Origin: Sphingomonas hankookensis
Lineage (GTDB): Bacteria; Pseudomonadota; Alphaproteobacteria; Sphingomonadales; Sphingomonadaceae
Assembly (NCBI RefSeq): GCF_028551275.1
Contig: NZ_CP117025.1
Span: 3,412,001 to 3,476,000, forward strand
DNA length: 64,000 bases
Direction: 5' to 3'
A program made the translations under genes and the position numbers. The notes under the pieces were generated by a model. That model searched no databases and was not told the DNA's origin. It saw only the letters and a list, made by a program, of their open reading frames with translations. Below are positions 55,054-63,351 of this stretch, one piece after another (position 1 is the stretch's first letter; the number at the start of each line of letters is the position of its first letter).

Positions 55054-56117
55054 ACATCGACCGTTCCGAAGCGGCCCCCGTCATCGGTGGCAAGCGTCCC
55101 GGCGTCATGCTGTACAATCTGCACGCGTTGCGCGCGGTGGCGGCGATCCTCGTCATCTTCGTGCATACCACCGACGTGCTGGCGCCGGTCGGACTGCGCG
55201 ACACCAAATTCTATTTCGGCATCGCCGGGGTCGACCTGTTCTTCGTCATCAGCGGGTTCGTGATGACCTTTACCCAGGATCGCAAACCGATCGCCCCGCG
55301 CGAATTCGCGATCCATCGCATCATCCGCGTCGTGCCGCTCTACTGGACGATGACGCTGGCGGTGTTCGCGGCGGCGATGGTCGTGCCATCGCTGTTCGCG
55401 TCGGAGACGGTGACGGTCGCCAAGCTGCTCCAGTCGCTCTTCTTCTGGCCGTACATGAATGATGTCGGCCGAATCCAGCCGCTGCTGTTCGTCGGTTGGA
55501 CGCTGAACTATGAATTCTTCTTCTACCTGATTTTCACGCTCAGCATCGCGCTCTGCGCCGGGCGGCAGCGGGTCGCGCCGTTGCTGTGCGTCGCGTTGCT
55601 GGCGGCGATCGTCGCGCTGGGCGCGGCCGTGCCCGACCTGCCGGTCGCGGCGCAATTCTTCTCCAATTCGGTGATCCTCGAATTCGCGCTGGGCATCGTC
55701 GCGGGCCGGCTGTTCGCGCGCGATGCGCTGCCGCGTGGAGCATGGGCGTGGGCGCTGATGGCGATCGGGTTCGTGGTGCTGCTGGGTGCCGAACAGGCGG
55801 GGCTGCGCGCGCCGCGGGTGCTGGTACAGGGGATCGCGGCGACCGTCGTGGTGGTCGCCGCGCTGGGCATCGAACGCGACGGCCATGCGCTGCGCGGGGC
55901 CTTCGTCCAGTTGCTGGGGGCGGCCAGCTACGCGCTCTATTTGTCGCATCCCTTCGTCATGAAGGCGTTCGGGATCGTCAGCCGCAAGCTGCCGGCGGGA
56001 CCGCTCACGTGGATGCTGGCGCTGCTGGCGATGATCGCGTCGGTGGCCGTCGCGATCGCGATCCACAAGCTGTACGAGGTGCCGGTCACCAAATGGCTGC
56101 GGCGGCGCGCGGGCTGA
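55050..56117 (+). CDS. Acyltransferase family 3 membrane protein
   Basis: A 355-residue membrane acyltransferase, third of this family in the locus. LHALRAVAAILVIFVHTTD carries the catalytic His, DLFFVISGFVMTFT and AIHRIIRVVPLYWTM the conserved Arg, and SYALYLSHPFVMKAF the C-terminal motif. It is coupled to the preceding gene through ATGA. It differs clearly from the preceding one, so a tandem duplication would be old. Confidence 0.87.
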   Translation: MNIDRSEAAPVIGGKRPGVMLYNLHALRAVAAILVIFVHTTDVLAPVGLRDTKFYFGIAGVDLFFVISGFVMTFTQDRKPIAPREFAIHRIIRVVPLYWTMTLAVFAAAMVVPSLFASETVTVAKLLQSLFFWPYMNDVGRIQPLLFVGWTLNYEFFFYLIFTLSIALCAGRQRVAPLLCVALLAAIVALGAAVPDLPVAAQFFSNSVILEFALGIVAGRLFARDALPRGAWAWALMAIGFVVLLGAEQAGLRAPRVLVQGIAATVVVVAALGIERDGHALRGAFVQLLGAASYALYLSHPFVMKAFGIVSRKLPAGPLTWMLALLAMIASVAVAIAIHKLYEVPVTKWLRRRAG

Positions 56118-56251
56118 CCGGCAAGTCCCTGCCGCCGGGCGGCAAGACGTTGCCGGCGCGGTAACCATTTAGGAACACGTTTTCGGAACCGCCCCTGCGG
56201 TAGAGCTGCGGTCCAGGGACAATATGTCTCGTGTAGTGACCGGGAACCGAC

Positions 56252-56698
56252 GTGAACATCAACGCGCATCTCTATCGCCAGGACGATCGCCGTCATGAGG
56301 ATCGGGTACTCGTGGAGCGGGCGGGCACGCTCCGGCTGGCCGAACACCCCCCCGAATCGATCACCATCGCCGACCTGACCCGCGACGGTTGCCGGATCGA
56401 CGCACCGGTGCCGCTGGCCCCCGGTACGCAGATCGGGGTCGGCATCGCCGGCGTCGGCGTGGTGCGGGCCGAAGTCCGGTGGCGCAACGGGTCCGAACAT
56501 GGCTGCGCCTTTGCCGAGCCGCTGCGGTCGGGCGCGGTCACGGCGGCGTTGATGTCGAACGTCCATCCGTTTCCGGGCAGCGCCGAACCGGTCGCCGCAT
56601 CGTCGAAATTGTCGGTCGGCACCAGCAGCGCGGCGTTGTTCGCCATCGCCGCCAGCGGGTGGGGCGTCGTCGCCGCGCTGCTCTGGCTGGTCGACTGA
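56252..56698 (+). CDS. PilZ-like domain protein with C-terminal membrane segment
   Basis: A 148-residue protein. QDDRRHEDRVLVERAGTLRL resembles the RxxxR end of a PilZ domain, TIADLTRDGCRIDAP matches the (D/N)xSxxG segment loosely, and WRNGSEHGCAFAEPL fits the domain end. The C-terminus is one hydrophobic helix. PilZ proteins bind cyclic di-GMP and often regulate polysaccharide export, which would suit the location. The start is GTG. Ligand binding is uncertain because the Ser of the second motif is Thr here. Confidence 0.72.
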   Translation: MNINAHLYRQDDRRHEDRVLVERAGTLRLAEHPPESITIADLTRDGCRIDAPVPLAPGTQIGVGIAGVGVVRAEVRWRNGSEHGCAFAEPLRSGAVTAALMSNVHPFPGSAEPVAASSKLSVGTSSAALFAIAASGWGVVAALLWLVD

Positions 56699-56701
56699 CG
56701 A

Positions 56702-58105
56702 TCAGTCGAACGTCGCGCCGAGCGGAACGCCCGACAGCGCCGACGCGTCGATCACCACCGGGCGCGTGCCGACATCGACCACCGCCGCGGCGGCGGACGG
56801 TGCCGGCTGGCACAGCGGGCGCGCGGCCACCGGTCGGCCGCCGAACGACAGATGGGCGACCTGCCCCTGCTGTTCGGCAAAGGCGACCAGCCGCCGCCCC
56901 TGCGCGCCGTCGAGCTGGATCAGCGTCAGTCCGCCCCCCTGGCGCAGTACCCGCCAGCGGCGCGCGGCATGGACGATCCGGGTGACGTCGGCGACCATGC
57001 AGACCGCCGGCTTCGGCCGGTAGTCGTAATCGAACAGCCCGAAATTATCCTCCAGCTCGGCCGGGTTCCGCCCCTGGTCGCGCAACTGGTAGATCCAAAC
57101 GCCGCCGATCCACGGCGTCGCCGCCGCCCACAACAGGAATTGCGCGGCATTGTCGCCCGCCACCTGGCGCGGAATGTCGCAATGCCCGCCGGTCGTCGTC
57201 GGCCATCCGGTTTCGGTGATGTAGAGCCGGGGAGCCTTCGCCCCCTGCGACGCGACCAGTTTGCGCCGCAGCCCTTCGATCCGGCCGATCGCTTCGGTCG
57301 CGGTGCGGTATCCGGGGCGCAGGCAGTGGTTGTAATAATGGACCGACAGGCCGCTCGCCTGCTGCGCCGCGCCCTGTGCGACGATCGCGTCGGTCCATAG
57401 CCATTGCGGGTCCTCGCCCACCGCGCCGACCAGCACGACCGCGTTCGGATCGGCCTTGCGGATCGCGGCGACGGTCCGCTTGGCCAGCGCGGTGTAGTTG
57501 CCGGCCGAGCGCGGATCGTCCGGCTGTCCGGCATCGGTCAGCTTGGGCCGGCCGAGGACCGCGCCCATATTCCATTCGTTCCACACCTCGTACATCGGCG
57601 GTTTGGCGCGCATCGCCGCCGCCGCCTCGCCGGCAAAGGCCGCGAATTTGGCGCGCCCCTCCTCGTCGATCGGGGAGGCACCCTTGCGGAACGCGGGATG
57701 GCCGTAATCGACCGCCAGCAGCGGACGCGCCGGCGTCGCGGCGATCATCCCCGCCAGGCGCGGCGACAGCGATCCGGGCTGGTCCAGCCCGTTGCGCTTG
57801 AACACCTGCCACGGCAGGTCGTCGCGGAACGAATCGACCCCCAGCGTCGCGATCGCCTTCGCGGTCGGGGTCGCTTCGTAACCGAAGGTGTGGTTCAGCC
57901 CGAAATGCACGCCGACACCCATGGTCAGCGGCGTGGCGCGGGCGGGCAGCGCGGAATAGTCGAGTTTCAGCGACAGCGGTTCGGCGGCGCGCATCGTCCC
58001 GCGCGACCATAGCAGCGACAGCGCGATCGCCGCGACGCCGACCAGCCCGGCCGAAGCGATGGTCGCGCTGCGTCGGCGGTCGGAGCGGTGCCAGGATCGT
58101 TGCAT
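56702..58105 (-). CDS. Exported glycoside hydrolase, clan GH-A (PslG/GH39-like)
   Basis: A 467-residue protein with an N-terminal membrane or signal segment (ATIASAGLVGVAAIALSLLW). The barrel carries the two clan GH-A glutamates, acid/base in YEVWNEWNMG and nucleophile in LYITETGWPTTTGG, and starts with GVHFGLNHTFGYEA. PslG of Pseudomonas, a GH39 enzyme coded in the Psl locus, has this plan and trims its own polysaccharide; the position in an EPS locus suggests a similar job here. A C-terminal beta domain follows. GGAG precedes the ATG at 58105; sequence further upstream to 58318 is not used. Confidence 0.75.
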   Translation of the reverse strand: MQRSWHRSDRRRSATIASAGLVGVAAIALSLLWSRGTMRAAEPLSLKLDYSALPARATPLTMGVGVHFGLNHTFGYEATPTAKAIATLGVDSFRDDLPWQVFKRNGLDQPGSLSPRLAGMIAATPARPLLAVDYGHPAFRKGASPIDEEGRAKFAAFAGEAAAAMRAKPPMYEVWNEWNMGAVLGRPKLTDAGQPDDPRSAGNYTALAKRTVAAIRKADPNAVVLVGAVGEDPQWLWTDAIVAQGAAQQASGLSVHYYNHCLRPGYRTATEAIGRIEGLRRKLVASQGAKAPRLYITETGWPTTTGGHCDIPRQVAGDNAAQFLLWAAATPWIGGVWIYQLRDQGRNPAELEDNFGLFDYDYRPKPAVCMVADVTRIVHAARRWRVLRQGGGLTLIQLDGAQGRRLVAFAEQQGQVAHLSFGGRPVAARPLCQPAPSAAAAVVDVGTRPVVIDASALSGVPLGATFD

Positions 58106-58307
58106 GTTCTTCTCCGCGGCGATTGGGGACGCCTGGACATACCGCATTGCGGCATGACTACCAATGCGCCGGCGGCGGCCGTGGCACGGCCGGTCGGAAT
58201 TATCGCGCATCGGGACGCGGTTAGGCCGGTCGGGAGGCCGCACGGGACTCGATTTCCTTTCGCAGTCGCGGCATAGCCGCCCCATGCCAGCCGATCGGGA
58301 TCGCCCC

Positions 58308-59381
58308 ATGCCGCACATCTACGTCAACGGACGCTTTCTCGGTCGTCCGGTGACCGGCGTCGAACGCTTCGCTCATATGGTGCTGGACCGCATCCACGAC
58401 CGCCAGCCGCAGGACGGTCGCGCGCCGGGGATCACCATTCTCGCCCCGCCGGGAATCGATGCGCCGGCGAAATGGCCGCGCTTCGCCTTTCGCACGGTGG
58501 GCAGCGGCGGCGGCCATCGCTGGGAACAGCTGTCGCTGCCCGGTGCCGCACGCGACGGCATCCTGCTCGGGCTGTGCAACGCCAACCCGGTGCGCAGCCG
58601 CCGCGCGCTGACCGTGATCCACGATGCCGCCGTCTATGATTTCGGGCAGGGTTTCGCGCGCAGCTATCGCCTGCTCCACCGCACGCTCGGCCGGTTGCTG
58701 GCCCGCCGGTCGCATATCGCCACCGTCTCGCGCTTTTCGCAGGCGCGGCTGGCGGCGGTGCTGGGGGTCAAGGGCGAGCGGATCGCGGTGATCCCCAACG
58801 CCGCCGACCATATCCGCGCGATCACGCCGGACGAGACGGTCCTCGAGCGCCACGGCCTGACGCCGGGCAAGTTCCTGCTGATCGTCGGGTCGTTCGCGCC
58901 GAACAAGAACCTGCCGCGCGCGATCCGCGCCTTTCGCGCGATCGCCCGGCCCGACGACCGGCTGGTGCTGGTCGGCGCGGCGGTGCGATCGTTCGCCGAC
59001 AACGCCATGGGCGCGGTGCCCGAAGGGGTGATCCTGCCCGGCCGCATCGGCGACGAGGCGCTGATGACGCTCTACGCCCATGCCCGCGCGCTGGTCTTCC
59101 CCAGCCTGTACGAAGGGTTCGGCATCCCCCCGCTGGAGGCGATGCAGTTCGGCACGCCGGTCGTCGCATCGACCATCGCGCCGGTGCGCGAAGTCTGCGC
59201 CGACGCCGCGCTCTATTGCGATCCGGAGGACGAGGCCGCACTCGGCGCGGCGATGCGCCAGATGCTGGACGACGACGACGTCCATGCCCGGCTGTCCGCC
59301 GCCGCCCGCGCCCGGGCGCTCGCGTTCGACTGGGACGACAGCGCGACACGGCTGCTGGACACGCTCGCCGCCATCGGGTGA
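58308..59381 (+). CDS. Glycosyltransferase family 4
   Basis: A 357-residue GT-B enzyme. The N-terminus is HIYVNGRFLGRPVTGVERFA; the donor site lies in LLIVGSFAPNKNLPRAIRAF and FPSLYEGFGIPPLEAMQFG, with the EGFGIPPLE signature of mannosyltransferase-like GT4 proteins. The ATG at 58308 has GGGA upstream and was preferred over the ATG at 58284. With GDP-mannose genes nearby in the window, mannose transfer is plausible. Confidence 0.88.
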   Translation: MPHIYVNGRFLGRPVTGVERFAHMVLDRIHDRQPQDGRAPGITILAPPGIDAPAKWPRFAFRTVGSGGGHRWEQLSLPGAARDGILLGLCNANPVRSRRALTVIHDAAVYDFGQGFARSYRLLHRTLGRLLARRSHIATVSRFSQARLAAVLGVKGERIAVIPNAADHIRAITPDETVLERHGLTPGKFLLIVGSFAPNKNLPRAIRAFRAIARPDDRLVLVGAAVRSFADNAMGAVPEGVILPGRIGDEALMTLYAHARALVFPSLYEGFGIPPLEAMQFGTPVVASTIAPVREVCADAALYCDPEDEAALGAAMRQMLDDDDVHARLSAAARARALAFDWDDSATRLLDTLAAIG

Positions 59382-59416
59382 CGACAGCGATTTCCTTGCT
59401 CGGGAGGAGCGGGAGG

Positions 59417-59698
59417 ATGACGGAGGCACGCAATCATGCCCGTGCCTTTCCGTGGCTCGGGCGGCGGATACCGGGCTGAATCGCGCTGCTGTCCGGGTTG
59501 CTGCCGGCGTTCGCCATCGGCGTCCTGCTGTGGCGCTATCGCCCGGCGCTGCCGCTTTCGGCACTGGGCGTGCCGTGCATCGCCGGCCTGATGATCGCGT
59601 GCCCGTTGCTCGATCGCTGGTACGACCGCCCGGTCAATCGCTGGCTGAACCGGCGGTTCGGGGGCCGCGCGGATCCGGCGCGGATGGCGGCCCCCTGA
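59417..59698 (+). pseudogene. Small membrane-protein reading frame broken by an in-frame TGA (acyltransferase remnant?)
   Basis: An ATG at 59417 with a good GGGAGG sequence opens 20 codons, then TGA (59477-59479). The same frame continues to a stop at 59698 with two hydrophobic segments (LLPAFAIGVLLW; LGVPCIAGLMIACPLL) and DRPVNRWLNRRFGG. The last part resembles the C-terminal end of acyltransferase-3 proteins. It may be a decayed acyltransferase with its middle lost, or a short protein starting after the TGA at a TTG (59498). Position between a glycosyltransferase and the SGNH gene. Confidence 0.4.
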
Positions 59699-59702
59699 CG
59701 CA

Positions 59703-61010
59703 TCAATAGTCGCTGTCGCGCCGCTTGAGCGCCATCTGCCGCACGACGAACTGGCAGCTGCCCGACCCGGCCGACAGCGCCCGCACCGACAGCTGGGCAA
59801 AGCCGCCGCTGCCGACATTCGCGCGGATCAGGTGCGGGCGGGTGCGCAGCGTCAGCCGCATCGCCTTGTCCACCCCGACATAATTCGCCGCCGCTGGGGC
59901 ATAGAGACAGAAATTGTCGTAGCTCTGCCCGCCCGCCCCGGTATTCTGGGTAAATTGCAGGTAGAGCGAGGCCAGCCCGGACGGCGTGCCGAGGATGTCG
60001 ACGACCGCCACCCCCTCCACGAGGTCGCCGGGCAACAGGTTGGCGGTCGCAACGTCCTGATGCAGCCGCACCTGCGCATTGGCGGCGGTGAAGCTGGCAT
60101 CGATCGCGACGTTGTTGCCCAGGCCATCGGGATCGGCCTGCGTCGCATAGGTAGCACTTGCCCCGGTGCCGGCCGATCCGACGAAGCCGGCCGGGATCGT
60201 GCCGCTCGCCCCGTTCGCCGCCGTGCCGCCATTGGCCGTCACGAACAAAGGGTTGGCGACCAGCTGCCGCCGGCCATTGCCCGACAGCGCGGCGCGCATG
60301 TTGAGCGCGGCCCCCGGTCGCGCTGGCACGATCGCTCCCAGCAGCGCGGCGAGGCTTTCCCCCCAATAGGCAGCACCCCGCCCGTTCAGATGGGTTCCGT
60401 CATAGGCATGGGCGGCGCGGAACTGCACCGCGCTGTCGGAATAGGCGGGCTGCATCGCCACCAGCCTTGCGTCATGGACATGGACGCCCGGCGCGCGTTC
60501 GGCATGGTCGAACAGCATTGCGTTCAGGTCGTTGACCTGTCCGATCTGCGCGGCGGACAGCGCGTTGCTGCCGACCTCCGCCTCGACCACCACGATCATC
60601 CCGGCTGCCCGCGCGGTATCGATCATCGTGCGGATATTGGCGAAGGCGGTCGCCCCGCTGGTCGCGGCGCTGGGATAATTCTGGGCGATGTCGTTCAGCC
60701 CGGCATGGATGTAGAGCAGCCCCGCCCCGGTGCCGATCGCCGACGACAGGCGCGGCAGCATCTGGTCGGTCCGGTCGCCGGACTTGCCGAAACACGCTCC
60801 GATCACCAGCCGCTGCCCCAACAGGGCATTGGCCCAGTTGACCGGCGAGGTCGCGGCATAGCCGCGCTGGCCGCTGTCGATATAGATCGCCGCCGCGCGG
60901 CTGTCGCCCAGCGCTGTCACGACATGCGGCAGCCGGCGATTGGGCAGGACGGACAGCCGGGCGAGGCTGGACGGATTGGCGCCACCGACGGCACCCGAAG
61001 TGCGCGCCAT
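59703..61010 (-). CDS. SGNH hydrolase, probable spike-type esterase next to a GTA-like spike base protein
   Basis: A 435-residue protein without a signal peptide. An SGNH esterase domain fills the middle: VTALGDSRAAA (nucleophile Ser), YIHAGLNDIAQNYP (GxND) and DGTHLNGRGAAYW (catalytic Asp and His). About 190 C-terminal residues look beta-rich (SYDNFCLYAPAAANYVG) like a carbohydrate-binding or trimer part. The absence of export signal, and the gene two bases downstream of a spike-base gene, suggest a virion or gene-transfer-agent spike rather than a secreted enzyme. It could deacetylate the polysaccharide made by this locus. Confidence 0.75.
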   Translation of the reverse strand: MARTSGAVGGANPSSLARLSVLPNRRLPHVVTALGDSRAAAIYIDSGQRGYAATSPVNWANALLGQRLVIGACFGKSGDRTDQMLPRLSSAIGTGAGLLYIHAGLNDIAQNYPSAATSGATAFANIRTMIDTARAAGMIVVVEAEVGSNALSAAQIGQVNDLNAMLFDHAERAPGVHVHDARLVAMQPAYSDSAVQFRAAHAYDGTHLNGRGAAYWGESLAALLGAIVPARPGAALNMRAALSGNGRRQLVANPLFVTANGGTAANGASGTIPAGFVGSAGTGASATYATQADPDGLGNNVAIDASFTAANAQVRLHQDVATANLLPGDLVEGVAVVDILGTPSGLASLYLQFTQNTGAGGQSYDNFCLYAPAAANYVGVDKAMRLTLRTRPHLIRANVGSGGFAQLSVRALSAGSGSCQFVVRQMALKRRDSDY

Positions 61011-61012
61011 GG

Positions 61013-61279
61013 TCAGGCCTCCGCGATCAGGTTGGTCGCGGTCGTCCCGGTCGCGCGGACATATTGCGCGCGCACCGCGACATAGCTGGCGTCGGGAAGG
61101 TTGCGATAGGTGACGTCGGCGCTGCCGCGCACCCCGCGCAGCGTCAGGTCGCCACCGGTCCCGACATAGATCCCCTTGGGCACGACGGGCAGTTCCTGCG
61201 TATCGCTCGGCACGACGGCAAAGGGTGCGGTGGCCGGAGCCTCGGGGCTGTCGGCATGGGCGGAAAAGCGATCGGCCAT
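61013..61279 (-). CDS. Spike base protein, RCAP_Rcc01079 family (gene transfer agent head spike-like)
   Basis: An 88-residue protein with the pattern of the Rhodobacter gene transfer agent spike base: MADRFSAHADSPEAPA, PSDTQELPVVPKGIYVGTGGDL, RGSADVTYRNLPDASY and the end ATGTTATNLIAEA. AGGAGG stands five bases before the ATG at 61279; an in-frame start at 61303 is less likely. It overlaps no gene and is followed two bases later by the SGNH gene, forming a two-gene unit. No other GTA or phage structural genes are in the window. Confidence 0.8.
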   Translation of the reverse strand: MADRFSAHADSPEAPATAPFAVVPSDTQELPVVPKGIYVGTGGDLTLRGVRGSADVTYRNLPDASYVAVRAQYVRATGTTATNLIAEA

Positions 61280-61371
61280 GGTTCCTCCTGTCTCGGCCGG
61301 CACGGTGCCGGCACAGGAGTTCCCGCTATGTTCTCGTCAGGCTAATGTATCCAACAATCGCCCCCGCTCCT

Positions 61372-62562
61372 TCAGGCGGCGTCCCCGGCGTAGAAGGACA
61401 GATAGTTGCCGACGACCTTTTCCTCCGAAAACGCCTCCAGCACCTCGGGCGCGACGCCGCGCACCGCGCGCCAGTCGTCGGCCGATGCGAGCGCGGTCGC
61501 CAGCCGTTCGGCAAGCGCCGCCGCATCGTCCTTGGCATAGATCGCGCCCAGCAGGGCGAGATGGCCGATCTCGGGCGTGCCGCCGGCATCGGAATAGATC
61601 ACCGCCTTGCCGCGTGCCAGGCAGTCGATCATCGTGCGCGGCAACGGTTCGGGCCAGGTCGACGAGATGATGACGACATCGACCCCGGCATAGAAATCAT
61701 CGGCATTGACGAACCCCAGCCAGCGGATGCGCGGATCGGGGTAGCGTGCCTGCAGGTCGGCGACATAGCTGCCCTTGCCCGCGCCCGCGATCACCAATTG
61801 CCAGTCGGGCCGCTCCAGCCGGGCAAAGGCGTCCAGCACGACCTCGATCCCCTTTTCGGGTTCGACCCGCCCGATGAACCCGAACGTCAGCCCGCCATCC
61901 TCGGGCACCGCCGCCGGGGTCGGGGCGGAGCGGACATCGGCGATGTTGAAGATCACGCGCGCATCGGTGTCGTTGAAATAGCCATGGCGACGATGGGTAT
62001 CGATGACATATTGGCTGTTCGACGCGACCGCATCGACCAGCACCGAATTGTCCTTCTTGCGCCCGGTCAGCAGCTTGCAGTCGACGCAGCGCTGCACGCA
62101 GTCATGCCCGCCGCGATAGAGCGAGGCGCGCGCGCACAACAGGCTATAGTCGCGCAGCGTGTGGACGATGCGGATATTGCGCCGTTTGGCCTCGGCCCAG
62201 ATTTCGGTCGAGAACCCTTGCAGGTTGTTGGTGTGCAGCACGTCCGGGCGGATGCGATCCATCAGCGCGACGAGATCGCGGGTCGCCGCCGGATTGCGCC
62301 GGTCGCGCAGATGCCATGCCAGGCGGCGGGGCTTGGATTCGTTGCGTTCGGCGTCGAACGGCCAGTACAGGTTGCGTAGCGGCAAGCGGTGGATCGTCAC
62401 CGCGCCGTCCTGTTCCTCGCGCTGGTCGTCGGCGTCGTGCAGGCTGGCGACATGGACCTCGTGCCCGCGCCGGGCGGCGGCCCGCGCCAGCAGCGCGACG
62501 CTGCGTTCCGCGCCGCCCACGGTCGATGGCGGGTACAGGGTATTGACGATAAAAACCTTCAC
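61372..62562 (-). CDS. Glycosyltransferase family 4
   Basis: A 396-residue GT-B enzyme. The N-domain starts MKVFIVNTLYPPSTVGGAERS and has DVLHTNNLQGFS; a cysteine cluster (CVQRCVDCKLL) lies mid-protein, as in a subset of GT4 enzymes. The donor site is FGFIGRVEPEKGIEVVLDAF and the acidic end SSTWPEPLPRTMIDCLARG. The partial glycosyltransferase at 63352 has the same cysteine cluster and a similar start. It is transcribed opposite to most of the locus. Confidence 0.87.
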   Translation of the reverse strand: MKVFIVNTLYPPSTVGGAERSVALLARAAARRGHEVHVASLHDADDQREEQDGAVTIHRLPLRNLYWPFDAERNESKPRRLAWHLRDRRNPAATRDLVALMDRIRPDVLHTNNLQGFSTEIWAEAKRRNIRIVHTLRDYSLLCARASLYRGGHDCVQRCVDCKLLTGRKKDNSVLVDAVASNSQYVIDTHRRHGYFNDTDARVIFNIADVRSAPTPAAVPEDGGLTFGFIGRVEPEKGIEVVLDAFARLERPDWQLVIAGAGKGSYVADLQARYPDPRIRWLGFVNADDFYAGVDVVIISSTWPEPLPRTMIDCLARGKAVIYSDAGGTPEIGHLALLGAIYAKDDAAALAERLATALASADDWRAVRGVAPEVLEAFSEEKVVGNYLSFYAGDAA

Positions 62563-62724
62563 GACCGCGTCTCCGCCCCTTTTCGACCGATGCCGCCCCG
62601 ACGACGTAGCGGCGCTACTATCAGCTTACGTCCGGTAAGGATATGGTAGCGCAGGAGACGATACGAAGGTTTCATGCCGCACTGCAACCTTGACCCGGTG
62701 CGTGCTTGCGACGAAGGCCCACGC

Positions 62725-63303
62725 ATGACCGATGCATCGTCCCGATCCCCACGATTTCGCACGCTGGTACAGCAGGATATCGCCCATTTCGCCCGGCGCG
62801 ACGGCGAAGCGATCACGCGCGGCTTCCTGCTGCGCCTGTTCCTGCTGACCCAGGGGTTCCAGTTCGTGCTGGCCCGGCGGATCCAGGACGTGTTGCCGCG
62901 CCTGCCGCTCGTCGGGCGACCGGCACGGCGGATCTGGTGGTGGTGGACCTGTCGCCGCTTCGGTGCCGAGCTGGCGATCGACGCGACCTTCGGCGGCGGC
63001 CTCTACATACCCCATCCCTATGGCATCGTCGTCGGCGCCTGTACCGTCGGGCGGGACGTCACGATCCTGCAGAATGTGACGATCGGCACCCGTAGCAGCG
63101 ACGATATCGGTCGCGCAACGATTGGCGATGGAACTTATCTAGCCGCTGGTGCGGTTATACTGGGTCCGGTACGAATCGGTGCCGGCGCAAGGATCGGCGC
63201 AAACGCCGTCGTATTGCAGGACGTCGCGGCGGGGGAGGCCGCAGTCGGCGTGCCTGCGCGAACGGTACGTTCCGCGCATAACGCCGATCTTCACTTGAAT
63301 TAA
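62725..63303 (+). CDS. Hexapeptide-repeat acetyltransferase (paralogue of 52083-52679)
   Basis: A 192-residue serine acetyltransferase-like enzyme. Its layout follows the gene at 52083: LVQQDIAHFARRDGE, RGFLLRLFLLTQGFQFVLARR, then GGGLYIPHPYGIVVGAC, GRDVTILQNVTIGTRSSD and ILGPVRIGAGARIGANAVV. The family call is firm; the acceptor is not known. The ATG at 62725 follows GAAGG; an earlier in-frame ATG at 62674 lacks one. Confidence 0.85.
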   Translation: MTDASSRSPRFRTLVQQDIAHFARRDGEAITRGFLLRLFLLTQGFQFVLARRIQDVLPRLPLVGRPARRIWWWWTCRRFGAELAIDATFGGGLYIPHPYGIVVGACTVGRDVTILQNVTIGTRSSDDIGRATIGDGTYLAAGAVILGPVRIGAGARIGANAVVLQDVAAGEAAVGVPARTVRSAHNADLHLN

Positions 63304-63351
63304 GGACTTTGCCGTTACACGGTCGGCGAGTTGGGGGGCGCGACGAGTTTC

